Assembly (NCBI GenBank): GCA_027382625.1
Contig: JAJKFJ010021279.1
Coordinates: forward strand, 1-64,000
DNA length: 64,000 bases
Source: Tetmemena sp. SeJ-2015
Lineage: Eukaryota; Ciliophora; Spirotrichea; Sporadotrichida; Oxytrichidae
Reading direction: 5' to 3'
Numbering within the stretch: position 1 is the stretch's first letter; each line of letters begins with the position of its first letter. The translations under genes were made by a program, and so were the position numbers. Below the pieces are notes generated by a model that saw only the letters and a list, made by a program, of their open reading frames with translations, did not search any database and had not been told where the DNA came from. Below are positions 48,001-59,300 of this stretch, in pieces.

Positions 48001-48683
48001 TTTCGAAAGCATAGATCTTATGTTTATCTGTATAGTTTCGATGTTCACTTTACTCTACTTCACCTGAGAATAAAAAATGTCTTAAAATCTTAATTGAGAA
48101 TTAAGTTGCTCAATATGTTTGTTCAAATCATTCACATCTTTGGTTAGTAAAATAGTAAGATATTAAAAATTTTCTCTAAATAAGTCTGTGAATGAAACTG
48201 TCCTTAGTATCTGAGATATGCTGATTCGTTTGTGTTAACTCCTCTCTGATTTAACTATTCGCCTCTTCTTGTCTTTCTTGTTGAACTCTTATATTCTTAC
48301 ACGTGAATTACATCTCCTCTATCTTGCCAGAAATCCTTACAAGTGGTGATCTGTCTTCGCCTGATCACTCTTTCTCTCTTGCTCTATCTCAGCCATTTTT
48401 TGGTATATCTAATCAAACACAGTTGTCTGCTGATTGCTTTTGAAGAGTGAGTACTCTAACTCTTCTATTCTGCTGCTGTGGTTGGATTGATTTTTCTTCA
48501 AGCCAAAAAGCACCTCTCTATCTTCATGAGATCTCTATACTGTCGGCTGTAAAAGTTCGAAAACCCTAACTTTCGCATTCTTGTTTCCAAGTCAAACCAG
48601 TTTAACTCGAAATCTGAGTTACCCCCTACAAAAATTCATTAGAACGCTTAAAAAGAAATGATACCCTCATCTTGATGTTTCAT
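45100..48683 (-). CDS. Long coiled-coil and S/N/Q-rich protein, unrecognised
   Basis: Not recognised. The start is probably ATG 48681-48683 (MKHQDEG). The N-terminal part reads KVRVFELLQPTVQRSHEDRE followed by heptad-rich sequence (HSSRIEELEYSLFKSNQQ, DQIYQKMAEIEQERKSDQ), continuing as coiled coil to about 47.6 kb. The 45.2-47.4 kb part is low-complexity, rich in serine, asparagine and glutamine. Such layouts are common in ciliate cytoskeletal and basal-body proteins, but that is only an analogy. Several phase changes remain unresolved, so I give the span rather than a full exon model. The 3' end near 45.1 kb is approximate. Plus-strand ORFs in this span (45385-45772, 46755-47072) are shadows. 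Confidence 0.5.
48620..48666. other. Probable IES, pointer TACCC (GGGTA)
   Basis: 42 bp with an in-frame TGA near the start of the coiled-coil gene. Joining gives MKHQDEGNSDFELNWF, but that frame ends soon after, so a further break must exist and this assignment is tentative. Confidence 0.45.
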
Positions 48684-48794
48684 TTTACGAATTATAAAAC
48701 TCTTGAATAAGAGATAATTTAAGTTAGATTGAGAAAAATTAAAGGTGATTAAAAAACTCTATTGATATAATTTTCGGCTAAATTCATATAGGAA

Positions 48795-49989
48795 TCAATC
48801 ATAGAGTCCTTCTTCCTCCACGATTGGCTTATAATACATCGTTGTTATAAACTTAGTCTTGTTCAATCTCTGAGTTAGTGAAATCACTGTCATCTATTCA
48901 GTTTGATCCCTCCAAGTATTCACATGATTCCTATAAATTCATAAGTAAGTCAAATTAAATTCTTACAAAACAACATGCGAAGGAGTATCTAGCTAGGTAT
49001 CGAAAAATGACTTATTCCCATGCAAAACTTCCTTATTTAAAGATGGCTTGGAATATTTCTCGTTGTGTAAAGGTATGTCATCTCTATTCAAGAAGTTATA
49101 TTGAAAATGAATTGGCATGACTTGTGCATCCTAATTAATTTCGGCTAAATTAGGCATCTACTATCCATAACTTGAAGTGGTTTGAGCCTACCAGCACTAC
49201 TTTCATATCTCTTCCTTCTTTGCGTTGCTTACTATTAGGCTTAACTTGCGGCATCTCCATGCCCTGCTCTGTCTTAAACATGGCAGGATTTTGAATTTAC
49301 TAAGGAGGAGCAACTGGAGCATAATTAGAAGTGTCAATGAAATTGTTAATGTTGCCATTATTGTCTCTGCATGTTGGATGATCTGGGGCAAATCTCCAGT
49401 CATTATCTACTATGAATTTGTAGTAGTGCACACCTCTTTCTAATGTTTTAGTGAGAGCGAATTCATTCCCATTCTTTCTTTGCATTTCAAGCCTCTCCTG
49501 CCACTTATTGAAGCTTCCTATCAGACACACATTTTGTCCTCCGAAATTCCAAGTAAAAGTGAAGCTGACCATATCTGCTTGCTTCACAGGTGGAGCGGTT
49601 TGAGTTAGCTATTGCTATTAAGCTTATGAGTGTGCTTCTGAATTGATACTAATTCTGTTTTCCACACCTCCAAAGAGGCTGCTGCACTCTGAGTCAGAGT
49701 TTGAGAACCTATTTCAAGTTTAGCTTGGGTTAAAATTTAGATTTTACCTGTTGATGTTATTAGGATTTAAAGTTAAGGATTCGTTTGAGGAGGAGAACTG
49801 ATCTGTTTGCTTCCTTCTTTAAGTAGCAGTCTCTGATGCTGCAATTTACTCAATCATTCCAGGCTTGTTATGATGATTTATCTTTAAAAATCTTTTAAAA
49901 GTTTTAAGTAATGAATGATTTTATCCGTGCCCTCCTTGGTTTGAATCCCCTGGCATAGGGACGCCCATTTGTGAATGCTAGGATCCCAT
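48795..49989 (-). CDS. AMPK beta subunit (SNF1 complex) with CBM48 domain
   Basis: Regulatory subunit of AMP-activated/SNF1-like kinase, which links the catalytic alpha and gamma subunits and binds glycogen or starch. It starts MGSQHSQMGVPM: the Gly2/Ser motif fits N-myristoylation, as in animal beta subunits. A serine/asparagine-rich linker leads to a CBM48 domain: VSFTFTWNFGGQNVCLIGSF, then NKWQERLEM, and GVHYYKFIVDNDWRFAPDHP with the conserved carbohydrate-contact Trp and Lys residues. The C-terminal ASC interaction domain reads PLHNEKYSKPSL, LDTPSHVNTWRDQTEQMTV, and TQRLNKTKFITTMYYKPI, matching the family's closing beta-strand. One 52-bp IES lies in the ASC domain; other joins near 49.72 and 49.9 kb are not resolved in detail. 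Stop TGA 48795-48797. Confidence 0.9.
48922..48978. other. IES, pointer ACATG (CATGT)
   Basis: 52 bp in the ASC domain of the AMPK beta gene. Joining CATGT gives LDTPSHVNTWRDQTEQM, the expected family sequence. Confidence 0.92.
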
Positions 49990-50936
49990 TGAAAATTTAT
50001 AATTGATTTTGATAATTAATTAATTTCAATCTGCATATTCTCCCATAGTCTTACTTAATCCCAATTAATTTACTACGGATCTTTATAGTGTAATATTGCG
50101 TAATTAATTAAAGTGAGGGGATTGATTGATAAATTTATTTATTTTGTAATAGTTACGTTGGAGACATAGTATTTTAAAAAGATTATTAAGAGTAGGTAAA
50201 AGCAATTATATTTTTGAGACCGTAATTAAAAATGAAGCAATACGCTCGCCTATTATAGTGAAAAATTTAATGCAAAATAATTTACAAATAGAGTAATACA
50301 AACTTAAATTGCAAATAGGGACACAGTAGTTAGTACAAGGACTGCTATTTGAGTTTTTTAGAACATTATTGCGTTCAATGTATTTTTTATTTCTGCTTTT
50401 ACGAATATAGGACGATGAAGTGCACTACACGATCAGATGCCAACTAGCTGAAAACCCTAAAACTGAAAGGTAAGTTATTTTAATGAAATATATGGAGAAT
50501 AAGCAGAATAAGTAAAGGAACTAAGTTTTTAGCTTTAAAATTGCTTTTAATCTTTCATATCTTTCTAAATCTCAATTAATTTGAAAATAGGGGTTTGTTT
50601 GGTCTGATAGTTTGAAATATCTTACCTCAAGAAAGGAATATTTTTTGTAAATTAGTTTCAAAATAAAGACTGTGGACACAGATAGAGTTGAACAGACTTC
50701 CATTTTTGAAATATAAAAATAACAATTGGGAAATAAAAGCTTCGCTATTTGAAAAGATTAATTAAAATTATTACCTAATTTGGCCCTATCTATACTAGCC
50801 TCCTCACATAAGCAGCATACCTAAGTCTGCTTAGGGCAGAGAATTCACTTGCAGCAATATCAGTCCTAGATTTAATTCCCTTCTCTTTTCTAGACCACTT
50901 TTCTCAACTAAAGGAAAGCCAATTTCTCCTAACATA
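49990..50936. other. Intergenic, with a possible orphan exon
   Basis: Mostly AT-rich. Around 50412-50468 a short plus frame (DDEVHYTIRCQLAENPKTE) is followed by a good donor-like GTAAG, so a small exon or MDS may lie there, perhaps belonging to the gene that follows. Another GC-raised patch lies at about 50.79-50.93 kb. Neither could be joined to anything. Confidence 0.3.
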
Positions 50937-52020
50937 ATGAAGACAAAGAGGCAGAAGAAGATTAATTAATTTTTAGTGTTGCTTTTTATATTTTAAGTCT
51001 AGAGCATTTCATCTAGAAAAAGTAAAATTTAGAAGCAAGAAAAGGAACCAGCCTTTGAACACACTCCTGATGATATTTCAGAGTTGATCAGTGAGTTGGA
51101 GATGTCAGACTTCGAGAGGCATTTGAAAAGCGAGGTATTTTACTCTCAGAGGAATTAAAACGAAAATTCATAAACTTAGCACAAATTCCTTCTCTTTTCA
51201 AGTGAAATTATTTAAATTTTTTTCTCAATACTTTTGTTTATAAGTCTACTTGAAGCAGTTAACCTAAAACAAATCAAGATTCAAGGACATTGAGACTGTG
51301 AAGGAGATAAGATCATAATTCATTCAAGAGAGAATAGTAGAAGAGAAAGCAGTAGAGTTTCGTGAAGAGCCCTTATTAATAGAGGAAGAGGATCCAGTTA
51401 TTGAATAACCGCCAGTAGTTGTGCGGACAGTTTCGGCGAGAGAGATTTATAAGAAACAACCATCTGAGAGGCCAAGGGTTTCACGTAATGAATCTAAGCA
51501 TAAGTATTAATTTGTGCGGCCCACTCAAAATTATGAAAAAAAATATAGAAAGGAGCACCCACAAGTAAAATTCAACCCTATAGAGAAGCATAAATCTTTT
51601 CATAATAATGAATTCTTGGAAATTAGCGGCCTAACCCGACTCCTCGTTCAGATTTTAATTAGTCTATAAAGAGTTTTAAAAAAAAAGATACTTAAAAATC
51701 AAGGTCTAAAAAAAAAAGCAGTTATCGCATTTAATTTTGAGAAGCTTTAAATTTTTAAATTATTATTTTTGTCAATCTTATTTTTTTGAAACAGATGAGA
51801 AGAGAAATAATTAAGTGAACAACAAGTAAATTATTTTTTATTTAAGGAGGAGAAGAATGATGGTTATTCAGTAAAGAAAATGATTGATTTCATATCGGAC
51901 CATTTTTATAAAAACCTAGGGGATTATAAGCAAAAAGAGCAACAAAATGGGGAAATGAGTTAAAACAGAGAAGATATAAGCTCTAAATCCAACAAAGATA
52001 ATTTGGCAAATTTATATTGA
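50937..52020 (+). CDS. Unrecognised charged protein
   Basis: Not recognised. The frame opens MKTKRQKKINQFLVLLFIFQ, which could be a signal sequence or could contain an unrecognised IES. It continues with helical, acidic sequence (EHTPDDISELISELEMSDFE), a charged proline-containing region (EEPLLIEEEDPVIEQPP), and a basic stretch (QNYEKKYRKEHPQVKFNPIE). A last segment at about 51.85-52.02 kb (YSVKKMIDFISDHFYKN) ends at TGA 52018-52020. A GT-starting intron or IES fits near 51133-51240, and AT-rich breaks lie at about 51.67-51.84 kb. Moderate codon bias and TAA-encoded glutamines support coding. Confidence 0.5.
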
Positions 52021-55000
52021 TAAGTTAATAAGCATCTTTATCTAATAAATGAGGAAAAAAAAAATTTTAGATCTCAAGGGAATAATTTAATTAAAATTAA
52101 TCATAATTAAGAAGAAAGGCACTTTAATTATTTTATAGAGTAAAGATTAAGCTTATAAATTTTCGAATCACTCCCCATAAACCTTTTTAAGTAAACTAAA
52201 GCCGAATAAAAAAAAAATTTGCATAAATATATTTTATCACCATTAAGTAAAATGAAAGCCATAAGACAATAAGAATTTTAGTATAGTTATTTTTTAATAA
52301 GTTTATATTTTTAAAAAAAAAAAGTTAGAGCACTTTTGTTAGTGGTAGTGAGAATTCTAGTTATGAAAAACCCTAATAAAGGTGTAAAAATTTATAATAC
52401 AAAATTGTGGGAGCTACTTTACAAAAATGGAATAAACTCAATTATTTTAAATAGAGAAAGTTATTTTAGAAACCTAATTCAAATAACAGCAAAATTTAAT
52501 ATTAAAAATTCTCGGACAAATTGAGTATTTTAGTTTTATTGTTTTTAATTTTTTAAGTTTAATTCTTGTACTGATGAAGTCTATTTTTACTTAAGAGGAG
52601 TTTCTTAACAAACTTACCATTTTTTTTAAAATCATTTTGTTCATAAACTCTAGAAGGAATAATTAAATTACTAAATATGTTTTTATTTAAATAAAAATTG
52701 GTTTTAAAATGAATCTTAAGAATAGTTAAAAATTGAAAAAGATCTATCAAACTTTACTATAAACATAAATATTTTTTATCATTAATTTTTGTGAATAATT
52801 AGTGATATTTTATCCTGTTTAGGAAGGGGGATGTCTACTTAGTGAGTTGACATTAACCTATTTAATTTTAATCGATATTTTAAATTCTTAAAAGAATTTT
52901 ATAATAAAAAACTTTAATTTATATGCTATGAATCTCACAGTAAAATTATAGGAAAGTAAAGTAAAATTTTAGGAATATAATAAATAATCAACAAAAAGCA
53001 CTTTTACTAATTAAAAATCGTTTTTTCCATTAAAATAAAATTTAAAATGAAAAATAATTTGGGTTAAAAATTTTTGAATTTCTTTTAAAATTTTCTGGGG
53101 GAATTTTTTTTTTGTTTTTTTAAAAAAATAAAAAATTGAATCTTTCATCCTCAATCTTAAAATAATTAGAAACGCTTTTAAAAGGGAAGACTGGAATTTT
53201 AAAGTCTATTTTTTGTGAAAACTCTTTAATCATTAAATTCTTTTTGCAAAAATATCCTACCTCAATTCCTGATAAAATTTATTCACATTATTGTTCCCTT
53301 TTCAGCCTTTATTTAAATTACTATAGACTCTAATTCCCTTGAATAGCAGAAGCAGCATAATATATAAACAGCTTGGTAAAATGTTAAAAAGACTAAGCTA
53401 TACTACGAGGGATATGAGTTAGTTTTAATTTAATAATAAACAATATATTTATTTTTTTTAAAAAGAAATTATAACAGAAATTAGTATAATTAAAAGAAAG
53501 AATTGATATACATTGTCACTGTTTTCTTTACACTTTCCAATTAATTATGAATTAAGTAGTTTAAATTTATATATTCAAGAATTATTTATCATTGGCTTGA
53601 AATATATTTAATTTCAATAGAAAGTGCAAGCCTGATTTTTGAATATAAAAATAACGCAGTATTAATTTGATTGAGTTAGTTTATGGAGTACATAATTTAA
53701 TCTCAAGGTTTATAAATCTTTAAAACGGTAAATAAGGGTTGGATGTTTCTGGGCTTTAGGAATAATTGAAGTTACTATAAAAATTACAGAGGATTGAGAC
53801 ATATCGAGGTAAATAAATCCTTGATCGATAAGATACATTCGGTCTTTTAAAAATCTTCAGTGAAAATTTGAAATATTTATTTATTTTTAAGATGATAGTG
53901 AAACTGAAATCGTTCCTTCAGATGAAGTCGCACAGCTAATTAATGTTAGCTTGGCAGATAATTTTAATCTATTTTTTTTAATTACTACACTTTGGATATG
54001 ATAATGCTAATATAAATTAATAGAAGATTATTCAAGAGTTAAATACATAGAACTATTCAATGTTCAGATTCAGTTGTTTTAGTTTCAATAGTTAGATAAA
54101 TCTTATTGTTTAAAAATTAAAAATATATTTTAAGTCATTTTAAATTATAATACATTTTGCTTCTGCTAATAGAAATAATTTAAAGTAGAAAAAATGAAAT
54201 TTACTAAAAGATAATTTGGGGGAGGCCTTCTCGACAGTAAAATTTATAATGAATAAAGGTGAGAAAAAAATATGTGTTTGGATAATTTTCGCTCCTAAAT
54301 CTGATTCTTCCAGTTAAGAGGTGTATTTGAACATCTAAGGCTTCAAATTTCAATTTTAATTATGTCAGTTAGAGGTCAGCTGCACCTAAATAAAATCTAT
54401 ATTTTAAGCAATTTATTCGCTATTGTAAATCAAAGTTAAAGTTAAATTTTTAAATTGTGCAACATTTATATATTACTCCAAATATAATTTATGATTAAGG
54501 GATTAATGCTACAATTTTTCCGCATAAATTCTTAGGGCTTATAGCTGAAGCATGTCATTAATTCAAAAAATGTTACACTATTTAAAAATTTAACTTTAAT
54601 TTTAATTTACAATAGCGAATAAATTGCTTAAAATATAATTTTATTTAGGTGCAGCTGATCTCTAACCGACATAATTAGAATTGAAATTTGAAGCCTTAGA
54701 TGTGGAAGAATCAGATTTAGGAGCAAAAATTATCCTTTACACATATTTTTTTTCTCACCTTTATTCATTATAAAATTTTACTGTCGAGGAAGGGCCCCCC
54801 TAAATTTATTATAAAATTTATAAGTTATAAAAGAGAAAGAAAAAGAATGGTTTTAATAAATTATTAAAACATTAAGATTTTATTTTAAGAGAAGCGCGAG
54901 GTATTAAACAGGAGAATAACTAGCCAACATTATTTTCTATATGGCATAGTTACCTAAATTAGAAGTCTAAACTGCATATCAAACAAACAATAAATATACT

Positions 55001-55070
55001 ATCTTCAATATTTTTCATATAAATTAAAATTATGATTTCCTAATTATAAAAAATAAAGATCCACTCGCTC
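52021..55070. other. Gene-poor, germline-limited-looking AT-rich region
   Basis: Three kilobases without a supported gene, very rich in homopolymer A and T. Standard-code ORFs here (52336-52524, 52559-52750) lack protein-like composition and look like chance. It contains the large inverted-repeat element at 54.2-54.8 kb. By comparison with known hypotrich germlines, such stretches are DNA eliminated from the somatic nucleus. Confidence 0.5.
54217..54803. mobile_element. Foldback/MITE-like element with ~250-bp inverted arms
   Basis: The left arm (about 54217-54467) and right arm (about 54565-54803) are reverse complements over nearly their whole length, with only scattered mismatches and one ~18-bp indel near 54315. 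The outer ends are G-rich/C-rich (GGGGGAGGCCTTCTCGACAG versus CTGTCGAGGAAGGGCCCCCC). About 97 bp separate the arms. No transposase frame fits in the spacer, so it would be non-autonomous. Target duplication is unclear; AATTT-like sequence flanks both ends. The arms' similarity implies fairly recent insertion or gene-conversion between arms. Confidence 0.8.
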
Positions 55071-55084
55071 TAATTTATAAATTA

Positions 55085-55781
55085 TTGCATGCAAGAAGAT
55101 TGTCTCAGACCTGAAAGGAGATTTAGAAATAACAGAAAGTCAGCTTATCGAAATGATGAACTTAGAACTTAGGAGACCCTCTCACTTGCCTTCTCTAATA
55201 GATGCATTAATTTTAAAAATAATTTTTTTAAAAAAATAACCATTATTTATTTATATTTGAGAGATGCAATATTGGCCTAGGCCACGAATCGACGTACAAA
55301 TATTGGCCTCAATACTTTTATAAAGCTGACGAATCAACTCAAGGATCACATTTATTATAATCGAAAGACCAGACTCTATGTCAGAATCGAAGAATTGGTG
55401 AGTGAAGCATCCACGATCACAAAGGATAATAAATCATGCATTAAATGCAAATACATTTTTATCAATATCATTAATCATTACGTAGAATCTTTTATCTATG
55501 AGTCTTTAAGTATGAAATTCTTAGAGAGTATATAATTTGAAATATTTAAGAAGAAGGATGAAATGCTTGGTCTGATTCCCATTGCTACAAGTGCCAGAGG
55601 AGAAGTGAGCACTCAAAAAATGGAAAAAGCTGTAGAAACTGCTTTTCAAAAGTTCTGCAAGAATAGCAAAGAAGTCTTCAGCATGAAAGGAAACGAGATG
55701 AATTATTTGCTTGAGCAATTAAAGCAATTTAAATCTGTCGCTGAACTCCCCGAGATCTAACTCATTTATGTTTTCAACTGA
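55085..55781 (+). CDS. Unrecognised helical protein
   Basis: Not recognised. After about 55.09 kb an open frame reads IVSDLKGDLEITESQLIEMM, LRRPSHLPSLIDAILAQATN, LNTFIKLTNQLKDHIYYNRK, ESFIYESLSMKFLESIQFEI, TQKMEKAVETAFQKFCKNSK and so on to TGA 55779-55781. It appears all-helical. No ATG is visible for this frame near 55.08 kb; the competing frame starting MQEDCLRPERRFRNN at about 55090 does have one. A 62-bp IES with pointer AGATGCA at 55200-55268 must be removed in either reading, but the two readings differ in whether a further 31 bp are removed (see findings). Confidence 0.55.
55200..55268. other. IES, pointer AGATGCA
   Basis: 62 bp, AT-rich, with an exact 7-bp repeat. Excision joins HLPSLIDA to ILAQATNRRTNIGLNTF without a break. 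Confidence 0.8.
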
Positions 55782-56360
55782 TAATTCTTATTTCTAATTT
55801 GAATTCATAGAGAGTATAATTGATTTGAGGTAGGCGAGAACTCTGCTGAGCCAATAAACTTCAATAGATGAAAATTATCATATCTGAAGAAGAGTTATTT
55901 AAGGTCTTTTTTGTTATCTAATTCAAAATTTGCAATTATAAATTCTCTCAAGTGATAAAAATTTGCTTATATATTTTAAACTAAAAAATAAATAAAATAA
56001 CTCAAAATGAATAATAAAATTGATGAAAAAATTTAATTCTGTATTAAATTTAAGAATGGATAGTTCAAAAAATATATGATGAAGTGTATCTAATGCATAT
56101 TTAAAATGAATATTAAAATTTAAATGAGTAAATTTATTCAATTTTGAACAAATATATTCGTAATTCTACCTTAATTATATTCAATAAACGAAATTAAGTT
56201 GAGAAAGCTGAAATTTGAGATAGAATTTTAATTAGAATAAAGGAAAGATTTCTAAAAGTCCATTTTATATTTTAATTAAAAAATTATGAAAGAAATTTTT
56301 TATTAAAACTTATCAAATTAAAAGAGAAGATAAAGTATCTTAGTTTCATAAATAATTTCA
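55782..56360. other. Intergenic AT-rich spacer
   Basis: Lies between convergent genes. AT-rich, with no supported feature; the minus ORF at 55923-56141 is A/T-driven and not credible. Confidence 0.45.
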
Positions 56361-59300
56361 TCATCTATTTTACCTATTTCTATTGTTAAAACCACTTCCC
56401 GCAAATTGGTTGTTATTGTTGTAACTATTGCTATTGTTATTAGAGGAACTATTATATCTATATTAGGATATTTATGATGATCTAGCTTGATTGTTTGCCT
56501 CATGATAGTTTGAAGTGTATTACTATATTGGAGCAGGTTTCGACTATTGCTAAGGCGCTCTAAAATTGCTACTTTATTAGCCAACTTAACTTCCTCTTAT
56601 AAAAGACGGGTTTTAATTTCCGCCCGCATAGGAAGAGGACGAGTATTAGTTGAAGTTTTGACAAGATTATTAGTTCGAAGAGTACTAATTTTGCTAGTTC
56701 TATATTGAGGTGGAGGCCAAGGTTTACTACTCGCATACTCATTACTGCACTCACGCGGTGGTTAATTAGTAAACTAACCCCTGTTGTTGTGGGTTATAAC
56801 CGTACCTGAAGCTCCTCCTTTCTTTCTAGGTTTGGCAGGAGCTCTCTTTTTTGCTCCGACTGCTTTACTCATTAGATCATCAACTTCATTTACCTCCTTC
56901 TCGGGAGTTTCATTTTCAGATCCATCATCATAATCTTCATCTCGATCCACTGCGTCTTAGTTTTGTCTTATGAAGTTTACTTCTCTACAAGAGTCTGAAC
57001 CTCCATTTCCACCACTGCTTCTTGAAGAAGATTTCTTCAGCTCCTCTCGCAAGATCATCCTAAAAAATGTTAAAAATCGAAGTTAACTTACTTGTATACT
57101 ATATTGTAAGTCTTTGTAAATTAGCTCTTAATAGGTGGAGCGAGAATTTCAAAATCCTAGACTCTGTCAGCATCTAGAAGGAGAGGCTGCAGATGCTCTC
57201 TAAACATATCCATAGTGAGGTTTAAATCTAAAATGATATTCACAGCCTCTGTTACATATTCCTTAATAAATTTAATGGGTGAGCTTAAATCTTACCACTG
57301 AAGCGAGCTACAAATTATGGATTATCATGTCGTAGATCATAGGGATATATTCAAAGAGAACTGATCTTCGAGCAGCAAAGATATGGTTTCTGCAAGTCTC
57401 TCGGACTTCCCTCAAAAGCCTCACTGCTTTTTTGTAAGTGTTGTTCTTACATAGCCATCTTTAAAATGTGAGACAATTTAATACTTACTCTGGAAATTAA
57501 ACCTTGAGATGAGAACCCGGTGAGAATACTCCAGGAGCTATACAGCCAATTATTCCGAGATCATTAGATAGGGCAAGCTCTCTTTGATGTATAATCAAAG
57601 CATTCAGATTATCTCCAAGAGATATGAAATCAGCTGCCTCTGCTAAATACTCTAGATCTATCACGTCACTTCGATTATCAAAGGCAGCCCAATAGTTTTC
57701 TTGTATAAAAAGAGGTAGAAAGTCTGGGTCTAGATGAAAGAAGTCTAGCTTTTCTTTGAACGTGTAAACCTAGCTTGGATTTTAAGTGTAGAGGGTTTTA
57801 AGGCAAGCACAAAAAGTGTTCATCTAGAGCTACCAATCTTTTTGAACCTGAACAGGTCTAACTATATATATTAAAAGCCAAATATTACTTTTTCTTTGCG
57901 TCTTTGTATTCGTATACATTAGAGTTAGATCGATGCATTTAGAGCATGTTCAGAATAAATCTGATATCATAGTTACTCTACTCAAAGAAAAAGGACAGCG
58001 AATTCAAATCTATAGTCATCTACTCATGTTAAGCAACTACCTTAATTCTCTTCCATATCTCTTCCTTCGAAGGTCTAAAATTTGATCTTTAATAAAAATT
58101 CCTTACTTCATGAATCTGATTTCAAAGCACAGATTTGCTATATGACTGAGCTTTCTGGCTTTAGCATCATTAGCTATGCATACGATGGGAATTTTAGTCT
58201 TAGAAATCAACTTCAAAAGCGTAGGTAATCCTCCTCTATCTTTTCCATTCATTGCATCAATTTCATCCATTACAATTAATGTACGAGGCTTAAAATGTAG
58301 TCTGTTGGTAGTAAACTTGTGTATCGAATTTGAAGTTATGCAATCTTGCAGATACTTTTCAATTTATCTCTTCTATCGATTATCGCTTGAGTTATATTCA
58401 ACAATTTCATAGCCTAACTCTTTACCAACAACTTTCACAGCACTTGATTTTCCTATACCTGGAGGACCTCCAATTATACAAGTTTTGGCATTATATTTTG
58501 GGGTATCTTAAAATCTATTATAGCTCTTCGTAAAAGGCCTCCTTTTTGTTTCCTTTTATATGAACATCTTCCCAATCTCTGAGCCAATCATAAAACTACT
58601 CAACCTCCTTTTTATTCCCGACTAATTCAGCCATGCAAGTAGGAGAATATTTCTCTGACCAAAGATCTTAGGATCTTTTTTACAGGACCTATTTAGTTTC
58701 TTCAATTGCCTTTTCTTTAAATAACTCTGTCTTTTACTTTGTATTTATATCCTCAATTCTCTTCTATTCATTAAGTTCATCCAATCTCTTCAAGGTTTTT
58801 CCATGCTCCAGCAAAAACTTTTGTCTCATGGTTTACCTATAAGATTCCTCCATTTCTTCTTGTTTCATCAGAGTAGGGTCTATCTTCTTATTTTCCTGTA
58901 TTTAGGTATCTTTCAGAGGTGAGGTTGGAACTGATTTATCAATCTCAAGAGCAAGAGGAATGACCTAGGATTTAGTGAATGACTAATCACTTGAAGCACT
59001 TGTCTTTCCATCTGTGCAATTTGAAGTTGACTCATCAGCTTTATTGTTCAACTAATCATCTTCTTCCTGAACTAACTAAAGTGTAAAGTGATAGAATAAT
59101 TACCTAGTTGCGCTTTAGAAGTTATGATTCCTTCTTTATACTTATGTCTTTCAAATTCTTCTAGCTATCCGATGGATAAGAAATATCAATAAACTCTTCT
59201 ATGGGAATATCTCCATCTTCTTCATCGTCTAAGTTAATCTCCTATTTCTTTTCTGCTCTATTCACAGCAGTTGTTGGTCTTTTAGTTAACCTCTTTTCTT

